Source: Kappaphycus alvarezii
Taxonomy: Eukaryota > Rhodophyta > Florideophyceae > Gigartinales > Solieriaceae
Direction of reading: 5' to 3'
DNA length: 64,000 nucleotides
NCBI GenBank assembly: GCA_002205965.3
Contig: NADL03000512.1
Coordinates: 1 to 64,000 of the forward strand
Positions 46,840 through 58,000 of this stretch are shown in pieces. Under the pieces are notes generated by a model, which saw only the letters and a list, made by a program, of their open reading frames with translations, ran no database searches and was not told the DNA's origin. The first letter of the stretch is position 1; every line of letters starts with the position of its first letter. The translations under genes were made by a program, and so were the position numbers.

Positions 46840-49800
46840 TTGTTTTGTTTTATTTATGTGCACAGTACAGTACTGTAAATCTTCCATTGCGGTATGCTTT
46901 CCAAAATTTGAACCGATTAACTGTAAGCGAAGTTCCTACCAAAGGCTTACTGCAAATTAATACAGTATCCAAGCAAAAAACCACCTCGTAGAAAGTATGA
47001 CTAACTGGAACAAATGTTACTAATTAATTAGGAATGAAAGCAGGAAATTGTTGGGATCCTGGTTAGCGTATCTTCTACTGTTTACGCTGTTGACAAGACA
47101 TGAACATCAATAAAAGAGAATACGGGATTACTCAAACTGTACGGCAAGATGTGGAACTTTAGAGAGCTTTACGTTGGCTTCAAGTTTCAGTGGGCTACCG
47201 TACAGTACAGCGAATGGCTCTGCTGTACACTTCAGCGGAGTACTGTACATCTGGATAAATTCCAAAAGGACCAGTGTGTCATTTGTACAGCACAATACTT
47301 CAAAAATACCGTACAGTAAGCCCCAAAATTTGAAATCAGCATTTAGTAGTGACACCTGTCCTGGTTTAAGCTGAGCTGGGTTATTATGGGACCTGTACAA
47401 GGCAGTGGAGAGTACATTTTTCCAAGCGGGTTGATGTTGATGTCAACACCCAACAGACAGCACAATACAGTACAGTACAGTACTGAGCAGTATACGGTAT
47501 CATAAGCGTGACATAGCCATCCACTGCAACGTGTTGTGTGGCTGTGCCATTCTGCCGCCTGCAGAGTCACAACTCGTGATAAGCCGCCAAAACCACCGAC
47601 TCGCCCCCCCCAAAATCCCGTTACTCCGGCCAGCCTCCATTCCCTTGAATATACGAGGCCCTCCCCTCCCCAACGTTTTAATCTCGCCAAATCTCAAGAT
47701 TCGCACTGCATTTCCCTCCCACACAATCCCCAAGCTTGTGCCCCGCGCGATCCTCACCACCCCCACCCCCCGTCAAGCAAGCCCGCACACTTGACAAACA
47801 ATCCTCCCACATTCACTTGACAACCACATCCACAAACGATTCCAACTTCTGCTGCCACTTGCTTGCGGCGCTAAAACGCTTTCTGGTCCATGTGTGCCCT
47901 TCGTTGGCCTACCGTACTACAGTAGGATGTGACAGCGTCTCGGTGCAAAAGAAGCCACGCTTTGATAGTCACGAGTATCTCACACAGGCAACCACATAAA
48001 CGTAGTTGCTTGACCAAAGAAATTTCCGACTCTGTAGCTTGAAGCAAGTGACAAATATCACTAAACTGATTGGGATATTTGTCCCGGCAGTCGTCTCGGC
48101 GGGTAATTTAGCAGTCTGTGTGAACACCACCTGCCATGCGACGGCAAACGTCGCGCAGGAGGGGGACCGCCGCCATTTTTTAGTCAATGTTGAAAATTAG
48201 ACAGGCGATGTGATTGACCACATTGCACGAAAATGGACAAAAAGGGCAGCGTCTCACCAAAACCGGCGCCGTGGGCGAATGACGGCAGGACTTGTCTGCA
48301 GTGCTGCCATATCTACTGTAGTGTTGAAGCAGCGCTTGACATGCATGCATGGATGTAGCACAATGTGGATTTGTGCAGTGTGCAGAGTACAGTAGGGCTA
48401 TAAGCAGGGGATGGTACAAGAAGATAGTGCAGATAGTTCATAGATAGTATTTGCACATGCTCTACAGAAGGGATATGGAACATGTACTGGTGCAAAAGAT
48501 AGATACAGAAAAAGGTATTGAGTGGAGGTTGAGGGGGGCGGCGCGGGAGGGGGGAGGATTGGTAGTGGTATCTGTGCTGCGGGGTGGTTTGGAAGAGGGG
48601 GCGAGGGTTGTAGATTTAGTCAGGGAGATGACGGGGGAATTTCACAGGGCGCTGCTGGCGTTGTGACGGGTGAACATTGTTGGAGCGGGCGGGCATGTCG
48701 GGGCATGTACTGTACGAGGGTATGCTGAGTTGAGTTTGGGCCAGGTTAATTTGTGGAATGGCTTCTGCACCTACTGTAGAGCATGTGAAATTCCCTATGG
48801 ATACAGAATGATTTACAGTACTGTACATGGGATTCGCTTGTGGTCCTCAGTGTACAGCACTGTACAGTACAGTCCTGTACTGTACAGCGTAATAATTACT
48901 TGCTCCGCGCATTTTACTGTACAAACTGTACAGTATCGTACAGTACCTAGAAGTGCTTCAGAATGCTCCCGAAACATCCTTTATGTCAACTGAATAAATG
49001 TGAGGAGGGTGTTATGGCATTGCCAGCAGCAAGCAGTTGACAACGTTAATTATGATACTGTACAGTGTGCTGAATAATTCCAACTGTACAGTATGTTAAG
49101 TTTAGTACAGTCCAGTACAGTAACCGGGTTGCTTACTACACTTGAGCATGGATTTTGGTCGGATGGGGGCACTCTTGCAGTGGTACAGTCACACAAAACA
49201 GCAAAAGTTAAACTGTTCCTTTTTTTCCGACGCAGTGGAGGCTACGAGAAAAAAAATTGGAAATAGTGTGCCTGCGTTGGAATTACGTGACGTGTACAGC
49301 GTTCATCGTGACTTGGTGACGGCGGGAGGATGTGACATGGCGTTAGATTTAAGTACGTATGCCATATTTTCTAGAGGACACCATTTTGGATATGGACACG
49401 CAGACACTACACTAGTTATGTGCTGGCATGTGTACAGTTAACGCAAAGGGCCATGCAGGGATGTGTACAACTAATACCCATCATTTGTTTCATTTGACAA
49501 ATCGCAACGGAAGGGGGGAAGGGTGTGTGGAGGGATGGAGGTCATGCTATAAAATAAAAATCGATGGTCGAATGCCTCTCACAGGTCGACGACGAAGTGC
49601 GCAAAGCAAAGCGCGGTGAAGGGACCTGCAGAGTCGTTGCTCCCTTTGGTTTTTATTCCTTGTGGCGTAGTGTGATTGTTCGGTTTGCTTTGTTGTGTGC
49701 GCACTATCCTTCAAGGAGTTGAGTCGACAGAGAGAAGAAGAATGCTGCTAAGTCGTGGATTTCGACCTACTGCCAATACGGCAGCGTTGTTGTGGAAGGG

Positions 49801-49890
49801 GATTGGGCGACAGACTGGCGGAGTGGTTGAGGCGATGGGGGAGTTGGGACGGGGGCTGGAGAGAATTGGGATTGATTTGACTGGGTGTGT
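46840..49890. other. Intergenic DNA, no supported gene
   Basis: Apart from the palindromic motif, the stretch holds G-rich or C-rich blocks (47580-47780; 48520-48670). The plus frame 48451-48666 (Gly/Arg/Val-rich, 71 residues) and the minus frame 47766-47500 are open but unidentified. Confidence 0.4.
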
Positions 49891-51510
49891 GGGACGCAGC
49901 GGGACGGATGAGATGGGAATGATGCGAGAGGGAAGTTGGTTGGGGATGAATTGGTGCTTGGTTTAGCAAAGGGCAGACTGGCACAACGAGACTGTATGGA
50001 AGGCGGGTGGGTCTGGATGGGGTTCCCAGGACGATGACTCAGGCGCAACGAGTGGTAGAGGAGAATGGAGGTATGAGACCGGATGTTGTTGTGCATCTGA
50101 AAGGTGATGTTGAGGAGATTGTGACGAGAATATGTGAACGAAGGATGGACCCGTGACTGGGAGGATTTACAATTTGTCGACGAACATGCCGAGAGAACGT
50201 GAAGTTTTGGGGAGGTTGGTGAGAAGGGTGGATGACGAGGAGGGAGTGGTGCGGCAAAGGATCAAGGTGTATCACAAGGAGTTGCCAGGGGTGTGGCAAG
50301 TGTTTGAGGGGAGCGGAGTAAGGCTTGTAGAGATGGAGACAGGTGGTAAGGGCATTGCAGAGGTGGTTGAAAAGGTGGCGGATGCCGTTGAGGGATTGAA
50401 ACGAGTTGTGATGTTTGGATTGCCAGGGTGCGGGAAAGGCACCGTCGGTGCCTCATTGGTGGCGGAAGAGTGCATGTGAGCAGCGGTGATTTGCTGAGGA
50501 AGAGAGCGGCTTGTGCAATTTAGAATTAATTTGTACAGTAAACTAAACTTCTTACTGTATTTGTCTTTTGGAGTGAGCTAAGCTTTCGTCGTATTATGCC
50601 ATACAGTACAGTACAACTGGAGTAAGGGGCGATTCGGAAATGTGCAACGTGCCAACTTCCACGCGGCGAGTTGCTTACAGTTTGTTATGAGCTAACCTTA
50701 ACCTGATTACAGTAACATCCGTTGGTACTGTACAATACTGCAGCCCAGCCTTGAACTGACCTTTTTACTGTAAAACAAAAACCGATTTTGCAGTACGGTT
50801 CTTGGGTTGTGCGTACTCTGCAACTGAGCAATGTTTACAGTAGTACAGTAGTACAAAACTGTACCAACGGTCATTACTAATTACTTGCATGGGTTGGTAT
50901 ACTTAATTTTCCTGCTAAGAGCAATCGCACACTAGGACTACTGTAAGTAGGGTAACTGTATAGCCTTGAAAAACACGTATGGACTGGATCAACACATTAG
51001 TAGTATCATAATACAGTGCACTGTAAGAATCTGTAGTTCAGTGTATTGAAAACCCCTCCCGCGGCCAACCGGGTAGGGGGTGGTACGTAGGTGAGAAAAG
51101 GGTCCCGTAGTTACTGCACAAACTGTACTGAACAGAATGGCATCAAAATCTATTTTGACTTCATTGCTGGGCATCCAAACTATAGTAATGGAGATTATGA
51201 CTGAGCCAATGGCAACCAAAGCCGGCACGACAAATCTGAGCTGTTTGAGCATCTTGCAACAATTTGCATCTTGATTTCAATCATTGCAGTGTAATGTTAC
51301 ATTACCATTCAAAGCGAAATTTCAGTTTAAAATGCATGCATGCAAGTGTTCATTGTTGGCAGCAAGGGTAGAAAAGAATATGATTGGTTCATTTCATTGT
51401 TTTATTGTAGATTCTGTGCAGCACACATGTTGTCACACCTGTACATGAACCATATGGTTGGACTAACCCTGTCAAAGTGGCTGCCCATCTCTACAGTACA
51501 GTACAGCACA
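46860..51510. repeat. Dispersed short palindromic repeats, TACTGTAC/GTACAGTA
   Basis: About two dozen occurrences of the octamer family (T)ACTGTAC/GTACAGT(A), often in runs such as TACAGTACAGTACAGTACTG at about 47465 and GTACAGTACAGTCCTGTACT near 48865. They spread over 4.6 kb of intergenic DNA and stop abruptly at the proline-rich start of the copine gene. A few more lie near 42025-42140. They are not a regular-spaced array, so this is not a CRISPR. Confidence 0.8.
49905..50523 (+). pseudogene. Adenylate kinase, broken, with start of a second kinase domain
   Basis: Adenylate kinases transfer phosphate between ATP and AMP. In order the plus strand gives GKLVGDELVLGLAKGRLAQR (the G.LV.DE NMP-binding end), DCMEGGWVWMGFP, RTMTQAQRVVEENG (DGFPRT..QA box with Asp replaced by Met), RRMDP, VTGRIYNLSTNMP (LID), RRVDDEEGVVRQRIKVYH, and then RVVMFGLPGCGKGT, a P-loop, with HVSSGDLLRKRAACAI. 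The P-loop comes after the LID, so this is the back of one kinase domain followed by the truncated start of another. Frames change at a CCC run near 50024, at ACCC near 50153 and near 50470. The first domain's own P-loop was not found upstream. Confidence 0.75.
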
Positions 51511-51960
51511 GTCGAGCCAAAGCGATTAAATGAAATATATCTCGATTGTGCCACTAAAATGCGTGAATTCGCCAGGAGACAAACACGTTTACCAGTGTCT
51601 TTTTTGGTGATTTTAAACTCTGCTATTCCACGGGTGCCCTGGAAGACGGGTGTCTGAATGTTGCTCGGCACAGCCTCCCTCGTTACTTATCATTGCTCTC
51701 AAGAGGAAACAACATCGACCTCTACCTTAAACCACTACCGTTGCCATTTCATATCATCGCCAAGTTTGCCCAAGGATACCGAAGTGAAAGCAAAAATTCC
51801 TTGTCTTTGTTTAGCACTGAACTTGTCCCACACCTTGTCACGTCCTCCGCTCCTCATTTTCACTTTTTCGCTCCTCCTCCAGCATCCTAATCCCCTCCCG
51901 TCCTTAACTGAACCTCATCCCCTTTCCTCAAACATCCCTTCCGTGCTCTCCGCACCACTC
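50530..51960. other. Intergenic DNA upstream of copine, no supported gene
   Basis: Contains the TACAGTAC motif until about 51510, then a C/T-rich stretch (51660-51960) that probably holds the copine promoter and 5' leader. I could not pick a TATA box or start site with confidence. Confidence 0.4.
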
Positions 51961-52033
51961 ACACCATCATGGATCCAACTGGCACTCACCAGCATCCGCA
52001 ATTTCCAATCCCCAATCTTCTTATTTCCCTCAA

Positions 52034-54410
52034 ATGCCTCAGACACCTCACTACTACGTGCAAGACCCAAACCTTGCCTCGCCCCTCACCTCGCCACTAT
52101 TGCAGCAATCCAAACATGCACTACCCCCCCACACCTCCTGCCCCTGCTCCTCCTCCACCTCCCACCCACTCCATCTCCTATCAACCCCCAATTCCTCCCC
52201 CCGTCCACTATCAGCCCGTTTACCCATCCTACCTCCCCACCCCTGCCCCCAACACTTCCATCGACCAACTTTCGTCTCCACCCCACCCCCCCCGCTTCGG
52301 TGCCCATGTCTCCCGTCCACCCAGCCATCCCTCCCCAGCAACCTCAACCCTCCCTAGCCACCCACCCGTCAATCCTACCCCCCAACCACCGCCGTCCTCC
52401 GCTCCTACTACCCCACCGATCCCTCCTCCACCCCCGCTCAACGACTCCTTCAAACCGCAGAGGTCCGTTTAGAGATCTCCGCAAACGGCCTTCGTAACCG
52501 TGACGTCGGCTCCTCTCCGACCCTACTTGCGTCGTCTTTCTCGAAGACCGCTACAGTTCCTCGTCTTCTTACCACATGGCATACGGACATCTAGAGCCCG
52601 GACATTCAGATGCCCAATCCGTACAGAATACCCGCAAGTGGCGCGAGGTGGCCCGTACCGAGTGCATTAAGAATGATCTCAATCCTCATTTTAAGGTGCA
52701 AGTCAAGGTTCCGTATCACTTTGAGGAGCTGCAGCATATTCGTTTGGGCTTGTGGGATATTGATTCCAAGAAGATAGAGCTCAACAAGCATGACTTTTTG
52801 GGGGAGGTTCGTACCACTTGGGTGAGCTCGTCGCAGCACGCGTCTGGTCATCCAAGTTAACTTCTACCAATCTCAGTGACAGGCAACCTTTTCCGAACCA
52901 AACGCGATTTGGGCACCATCAAGGTCATTGTTCATGAGACCCAGGACGGCGGTAACCTTCTCATCAAAGCAAGGCTATCAGGTCGCAAGCTTGACAGGAA
53001 AGACTTGTTCCCTTTTAGTAGCGACCCGTATTTCATCATTACCCAGATTGACTCCAGCTCACAGCAGTCGCGGTCCCAGCTTTACAAGTCAGAAGTCATT
53101 CGCCGAAATGTCAATCCGGTATGGAAGCCTTGTCAGTTTAAGGCGGTCGTGCCGAAGGGGGGTAATGAAACGCATGTTATTTTGGAATTTGCTGTGAATG
53201 ATAAGGACCGCCGCAGCAGGGATGATGAGATTGGGGTGGCAAAGTGCTCAGTCACAGAACTGAAGGAACAACGGGAGCTACCGCTGATCAATGAGGCCCG
53301 GAGAGAGAGAAGGAGGAGGTACACTGACAGCGGAATGCTGCAGATTAACAACTTCAGCGCCGTGCATATGCCGTCTCTTGTAGATTACTTGCAAGGAGGG
53401 CTAAAGCTTCACTTCAGCGTCGCTATTGATTTAACTGCATCGAATGGTACTCCCACTGACCACAACTCGCTCCACTACTGTGCCAATATGTATTCGGGCA
53501 ACCATTACATTCATGCCCTTACTGCTGTGGCCAACGTTATCAGGGTCTACACACCGTCTGACAATCAATACGCAGCATTTGGGTTTGGCGCCAGCTTCCG
53601 TCAAACCCAGGAATTACCAATTCTTGTTTCCCGCTGAGTCTAGGGCCAGACCCGAGGTGCCATGGTATTGAAGGCATTTTGCGAGCATACAACACTGCGC
53701 TGTCGTCTGTCAGATTGAGCGGACCTACCAACTTTGCACCACTCATTGACGCAGTGTCAAGAAACTCTGAGCGGCGTCCCAACTCCCAGACAGATCAAAA
53801 CGTAAGTCACTGCGATTTCTGTATCTGGATTTCTTAACAGACCCATTTCGCCGAATGCAGAGTTGTGAGCGTATTCTGACTTGATTTCGTTACATTTTAC
53901 TGGTTACTTGTGTTTGAATGACTTAGTACGACGTGCTGCTGATATTGACCGACGGTGTGGTTTCGGATTTCGAAGAAACTGTGGAGAGAATCATCAATGC
54001 AAGCAAAAGGGTTCCACTGTCGATCATCATAGTTGGCATTGGTGATAGAGACTTCCAAAAGATGAAGGATATAGATTGTGATGACAAGCTGTTGACGTCA
54101 TCTTGCGGCACCAAGCAAGCGGCACGAGGTAAGCTTTACAGGGCGGACGTTGCCCACGAATGGGTCTAGTCGACATCATGAACTCCTTTACTTACCCCTC
54201 TTTTTCTTCGAACTGCGATATGTTTACACGTTGCCTTCAGATATATGCCAATTTGTTGCGTTCAATGAGTTTAAGAATGCCCCCCCGGAGCGACTCGGGG
54301 CGGCAGTCCTGCAGGAGCTACCAGGAAACATTGTCGAGTACTTCATTGGAATATGCGACCCTCCCATTATGCCAGGACAGAGGCCCGTGTTTCCCAACCT
54401 CAACTACTAA
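52034..54410 (+). CDS. Copine (two C2 domains plus copine/VWA domain), with frameshifts
   Basis: Copines are calcium-dependent, membrane-binding proteins. A Pro-rich N-terminus (about 52034-52440) precedes C2A, which begins TAEVRLEISANGLRNRDVGS and includes DPTCVVFLEDRY and RLGLWDIDSKKIELNKHDFL. A short intron (about 52813-52876) follows. C2B runs from GTIKVIVHETQ through SDPYFIITQIDSSSQQSRSQ. The copine domain has LHFSVAIDLTASNGTPTDHN (MIDAS DxTxS), YAAFGFGA, LSGPTNFAPLIDAV and YDVLLILTDGVVSDFEETVE. Introns 53802-53926 (GTAAGT...TTAG) and 54129-54240 are clear; the stop is at 54408-54410. One-base frame changes occur in the Pro-rich part, at about 52520 and at about 53590. The start codon is uncertain; 51969 is an alternative. 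Confidence 0.88.
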
Positions 54411-54480
54411 TCTATGTTTAAGTCAAACTGTCCGAGTCGCTAGTTATGCAACGAAGTTCACAGAGTTTCCAAGCCTGTAG

Positions 54481-57400
54481 CTACACCTTGCTCCTGCACA
54501 GCTCCACCTGTAGGTTCATCCACGTACTGCACTCGGTAACGAGCTGAACCGGCCGTTGCCCCTGTAGGGAGTTTGTTAAGTAGACAGTTTGCGTAGCATT
54601 TTCACCTGCTTGCATCGTCGTGGTGCTCGGTGGCTGCATATTGAGTGTGATGTATTTCGGAACCGATAACTGAAACACAAAGTTTCTCATCGGAGAGCGC
54701 GACTTGTTTGTAAATAGCAATTGTACTCGCAGATCCCCTATTTGATCGGAGTCACCGCGGAAAAAACTTGCAACAACTGCAACTGACTCAGTCTCATGAA
54801 TTGTTGTTGTCAGCAATGACTTATCCTCGTCTGCGACGTTATCGGTGGGTAAACTTGATTCAAAGCCGCCATGACATCCTCATGAGTCTGCTGAAAAATA
54901 CTAGAGGGCCATGCAACTCGCGCTCATTAACGCCACTTGCAGCTGGTGTGACTGACGCTTCAGCGCTCGATGGCTCAACACTTCCAAAAAGATCATCAAG
55001 GGTTAACTGCCCATCCCTTGCTGCCGGCGCAGGGGCAGGTAGTGCAAGCAAATCATCGCCTGTTGATGGCAGTGCCAGCAAATTATCGCCTGTTGACGGC
55101 AGCACCAGTAAATCATCGCCTGTTGACGGCAGCGCCAGCAAATCATCGCCCGTCGACGGCTGCGCAAGATGTCTCTGTCCATCCCCGGCACTATCATCGA
55201 GCAAATCGAACAATGTCCCCTCCTGTCGCAAGTCTAAGGCAGTATTTCCTTTCGAACTCTGCAAGGACTGTCGTAGTCTAGCCTTCTCCTGAATCTTCTG
55301 TAAATCCAGGGGAGGCATTGGAGACATAACTGCGGTCAGTTGAGGCAACAAGCTTTCATTTAGAAGCATGAGATATTCACAAGCCCGCTGCTGAGTTTCT
55401 AGGTCAGGATCCCGCGCTCTGAAGAGCAAAATTTGTCGGACACGATTGACAATAGGGTTGCCCGATCCCATGCTTTCGTCAGATTGCAAAGACATTAACT
55501 GGTCAACATTGTCTTTAACAGTAAGCGAGTTAAACGATGGCACAAGGGCACGACTGGAACCGTTCGCAACTCCAGTTTCATTCTTGCCTCCTAAACCCAT
55601 GCTTGCGAGAAGATCAGTACCCAGCCCTTCTTCCACCTCTGTATTTGGGGCGGCGGTGGAGCGATTGCGAGCATGGCACCTAAAGGATCTGCGTTGTTGG
55701 TTTGGCCTGCAGTGATTGCTAATGTTGGTTCTAGGGTACCTCCAAAACCAGAAGACCCCACGATGGCACGATGAGCGAATTTCACGAGACCTGAGAGCGC
55801 AATTTCGCCCAGTATCTTCTTTTCCTCTCGGAACCCTGCCACACACGTATTCATCCAGGGCTCATCGGAGGTTTCACTGGCGATGAGCATTCTTTCAAAT
55901 GCATCCAAGACTTGAGGGACATCCAAACCAGCCTGGAGGGCAGCCTCGCCATGTTCCCCTAACAGGTACAATGCAACTCGCTCGAGACGCGGCTTTTGTT
56001 CACTCGTTAGAATATTTTCATGCTTACTCTCATGCGATGCGTCAGCTACAACCAACTGGCCAGGATTAAATGGGTCAGAGTTCTTGCTTTCGTCAGGTTC
56101 ACCTGTCTTCTTCATCAAAGCTTCCTTAAACAGCGTTGACACAGCGTGTGCCTGGATGTGTGGTTTCGAGGAGACCATCGCAATGAAGGAAGAATTAAGC
56201 TCCTCAGGCATAGCTATGTCCGCGTAGCTCAACGTCTTCACAAACGTCTCCACTTTCCACTCGTCGGACGGACCAAACCGATCAAGAAGCATGAATATTT
56301 TCCAGCAAGCATCTTGCTTCAGTTCCAAAGAGGAGCTTTTCTCCATATGGCCCCATAGTTCTTGCACAATCTCGGTAACATTGGACTCGTTAGCTATTCG
56401 ATAAATTAGCTCTACGGCCGGTTTCCTAACTGTCGGGTCCATTTCACGCAAAGCAGCAATAACCTTCTCCTTATGATTAGTAATGTTCTGCAGCACCGAT
56501 GGACTATCCACATCAGTGACTCTCGTAAGTTCTTGCAATGCAATATATCGGACAGTAGGCTCCTTCGAACCTAAAAACTTGCCCAAAATGGTCGACGACA
56601 GGTTACGCAAAGAGGAGTCTACATTCAACGACATTATTGTACGCACACATTCATAAAGCACGGCACAGCCCGCCACCTTTGAATCTTTGGTATTCGCAGC
56701 AACCTGTGCCAATACATCAGATGCATCTTCCAACAAATCCTGCGGCGCCTGTCCCTCCAAAAGGGTCCGCAAGGTCGAGAGAAGTTTGACCTGCAAGAAC
56801 GGGTTTCGAACGCCTCCTATGATCGGTTCGCCGGTATGACTTGTCGTCGAGAGCAAGTGATCACGAAGGATACCGATCAGAATCGGAGCGACCAGAGGCT
56901 GCAAAATGCGCGATTCTCAGCAGCTTGCTTGCAAAGGGCCTCAACCAAGGCGGTGCCCGAAATGCGGACAGCGGATGAGCGCTGGTCGAATATTACCGGG
57001 ACGTCGCGTATGATGTTGGAGGTTTCCTCAGGCGTGAGCTTCCGGACAGCGCGCACGGCGGCCAGGGACGCCTTTTTTCTTATGTAAGGGTTAGTGGACA
57101 AGAGATGGCGTTCAATGTCGGGCAGGAGATCGCGGACCATTTCGACACTTGCAATATCGCCGAGAACATTGAGAGCAAGACTGACGATGTGTATGTCGTC
57201 GTTATGCAGGTCCTGTTGGAGGCAGTGAGTCATCAGCATGAGAACTTCGGCAGTCTCGTCGACAAGAATCATGAGACCAAGGTACGCGACCCGCTTGTCA
57301 TTATATTTGCTGCTGGCGCATAGTTTGATACATTCGGTCATTCCAAAATCGGTCGGATAGCCATTCATGTGAAAAAAGAGTAACTTGGCAATGTTCCTGC

Positions 57401-57707
57401 GACGGAAGGTCTTATCTCCCTCGCGAAACAGATCACGAATGTGAGCAGCCTCCTTCTTGACTAGGGCACGTTCCTCCGATCGAGTCGTGCATGCTCGGTA
57501 CGCCTTTATGAGATCTCTGGGCGGGGTTCAAGTAGTTGACAGGGAATTGCGGTGAGTTTGAGGTTTTGAGGGCCGGCAAGGACAGACGATGACGTAGGGA
57601 CGGAAAAAGGGTGCAACTTACTTCAACGAACGACATATGTAAGTACGCTTTGCCTTGCTCCAGTTGGACTTTGCGCTCTTTATGAACTTCTTTGCCTGCT
57701 TCTCCAT
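54481..57707 (-). CDS. AP1G: AP-1 complex subunit gamma (gamma-adaptin), with frameshifts
   Basis: Large subunit of the clathrin adaptor AP-1, acting at the trans-Golgi and endosomes. Exon 1 (57707-57622) is basic (KQAKKFIKSAKSNWSKAKRT); the intron is 57621-57517. Exon 2 opens with DLIKAYRACTTRSEERALVK and RRRNIAKLLFFHMNGYPTDF, the adaptin trunk signature. HEAT-like trunk follows through NPYIRKKASLAAVRAVRKLT and LGSKEPTVRYIALQELTRVT. The hinge (about 55250-54900) has LFDLLDD, four PSTGDDLLAL repeats and LTLDDLFG. The ear (54816-54481) has LRVQLLFTNKSRSPMRNFVF then QLSVPK. Frame changes near 56905 (TTTT), 55645 (CCCC) and 54850 break the reading. The stop is 70 bp from that of copine, tail to tail. 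The hinge and ear favour gamma over alpha adaptin. Confidence 0.9.
55045..55165 (-). repeat. 30-bp tandem repeat, four copies, in the AP-1 gamma hinge
   Basis: The unit is 30 bp and encodes PSTGDDLLAL with small changes (LLVL in the second, DNLL in the third). On the plus strand the unit core reads AAATCATCGCCTGTTGACGG. It keeps the frame, so it lengthens the hinge by about 40 residues. Confidence 0.85.
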
Positions 57708-58000
57708 GGTAGAGATGCGGTTGGTTGACTGCAAGGAGTCGGGTGTTCAGTGCGAATGACTCGCAAAGTAGCCTCCGAGGGAGCAGTCAACTGAGATGAA
57801 TAGGAATCGAAAGAGACAAGCACTCAAAGATTGCAGCGAATACCGATCACTTGCACAGGCGTTTGGAGGAATTGTGGATCTGCTGACTGCCTGGTGAGTT
57901 CCAGCAGGGGTTTTGATCGTTCAGAATGAACGATTGATATTCCAAAGGTTGCCGGTGTCAAGCGTTCTCTACTAAATAACAAAAAATTAAATTTTGTTGA
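57708..58000. promoter_or_regulatory. Shared intergenic region between AP-1 gamma and the Erv1 gene
   Basis: The two genes point away from each other with ~300 bp between their recognisable coding parts, so promoters must overlap or abut. An ATG at 57796 opens 32 codons followed by GTGAGT at 57894, a possible first exon of the Erv1 gene, but no acceptor restores its frame. At 58003-58019 lies the perfect palindrome TGTCAAC-TAT-GTTGACA. Confidence 0.4.

Noticed and set aside
46860-51510. CRISPR-like array from repeated TACAGTAC units
   Set aside because: The units are short palindromes with irregular spacing and no spacers of constant length, in eukaryotic DNA.
51658-52497. 279-codon Pro/Leu/Ser frame and a 167-codon Pro frame
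   Set aside because: Neither is in the frame that leads into copine C2A; C-rich repeats keep several frames open. The Pro-rich peptide is treated as part of the copine region only.
56890-56920. A micro-intron explaining the AP-1 gamma frame change
   Set aside because: No GT-AG pair fits; the two frames abut at a TTTT run, which favours a one-base indel.
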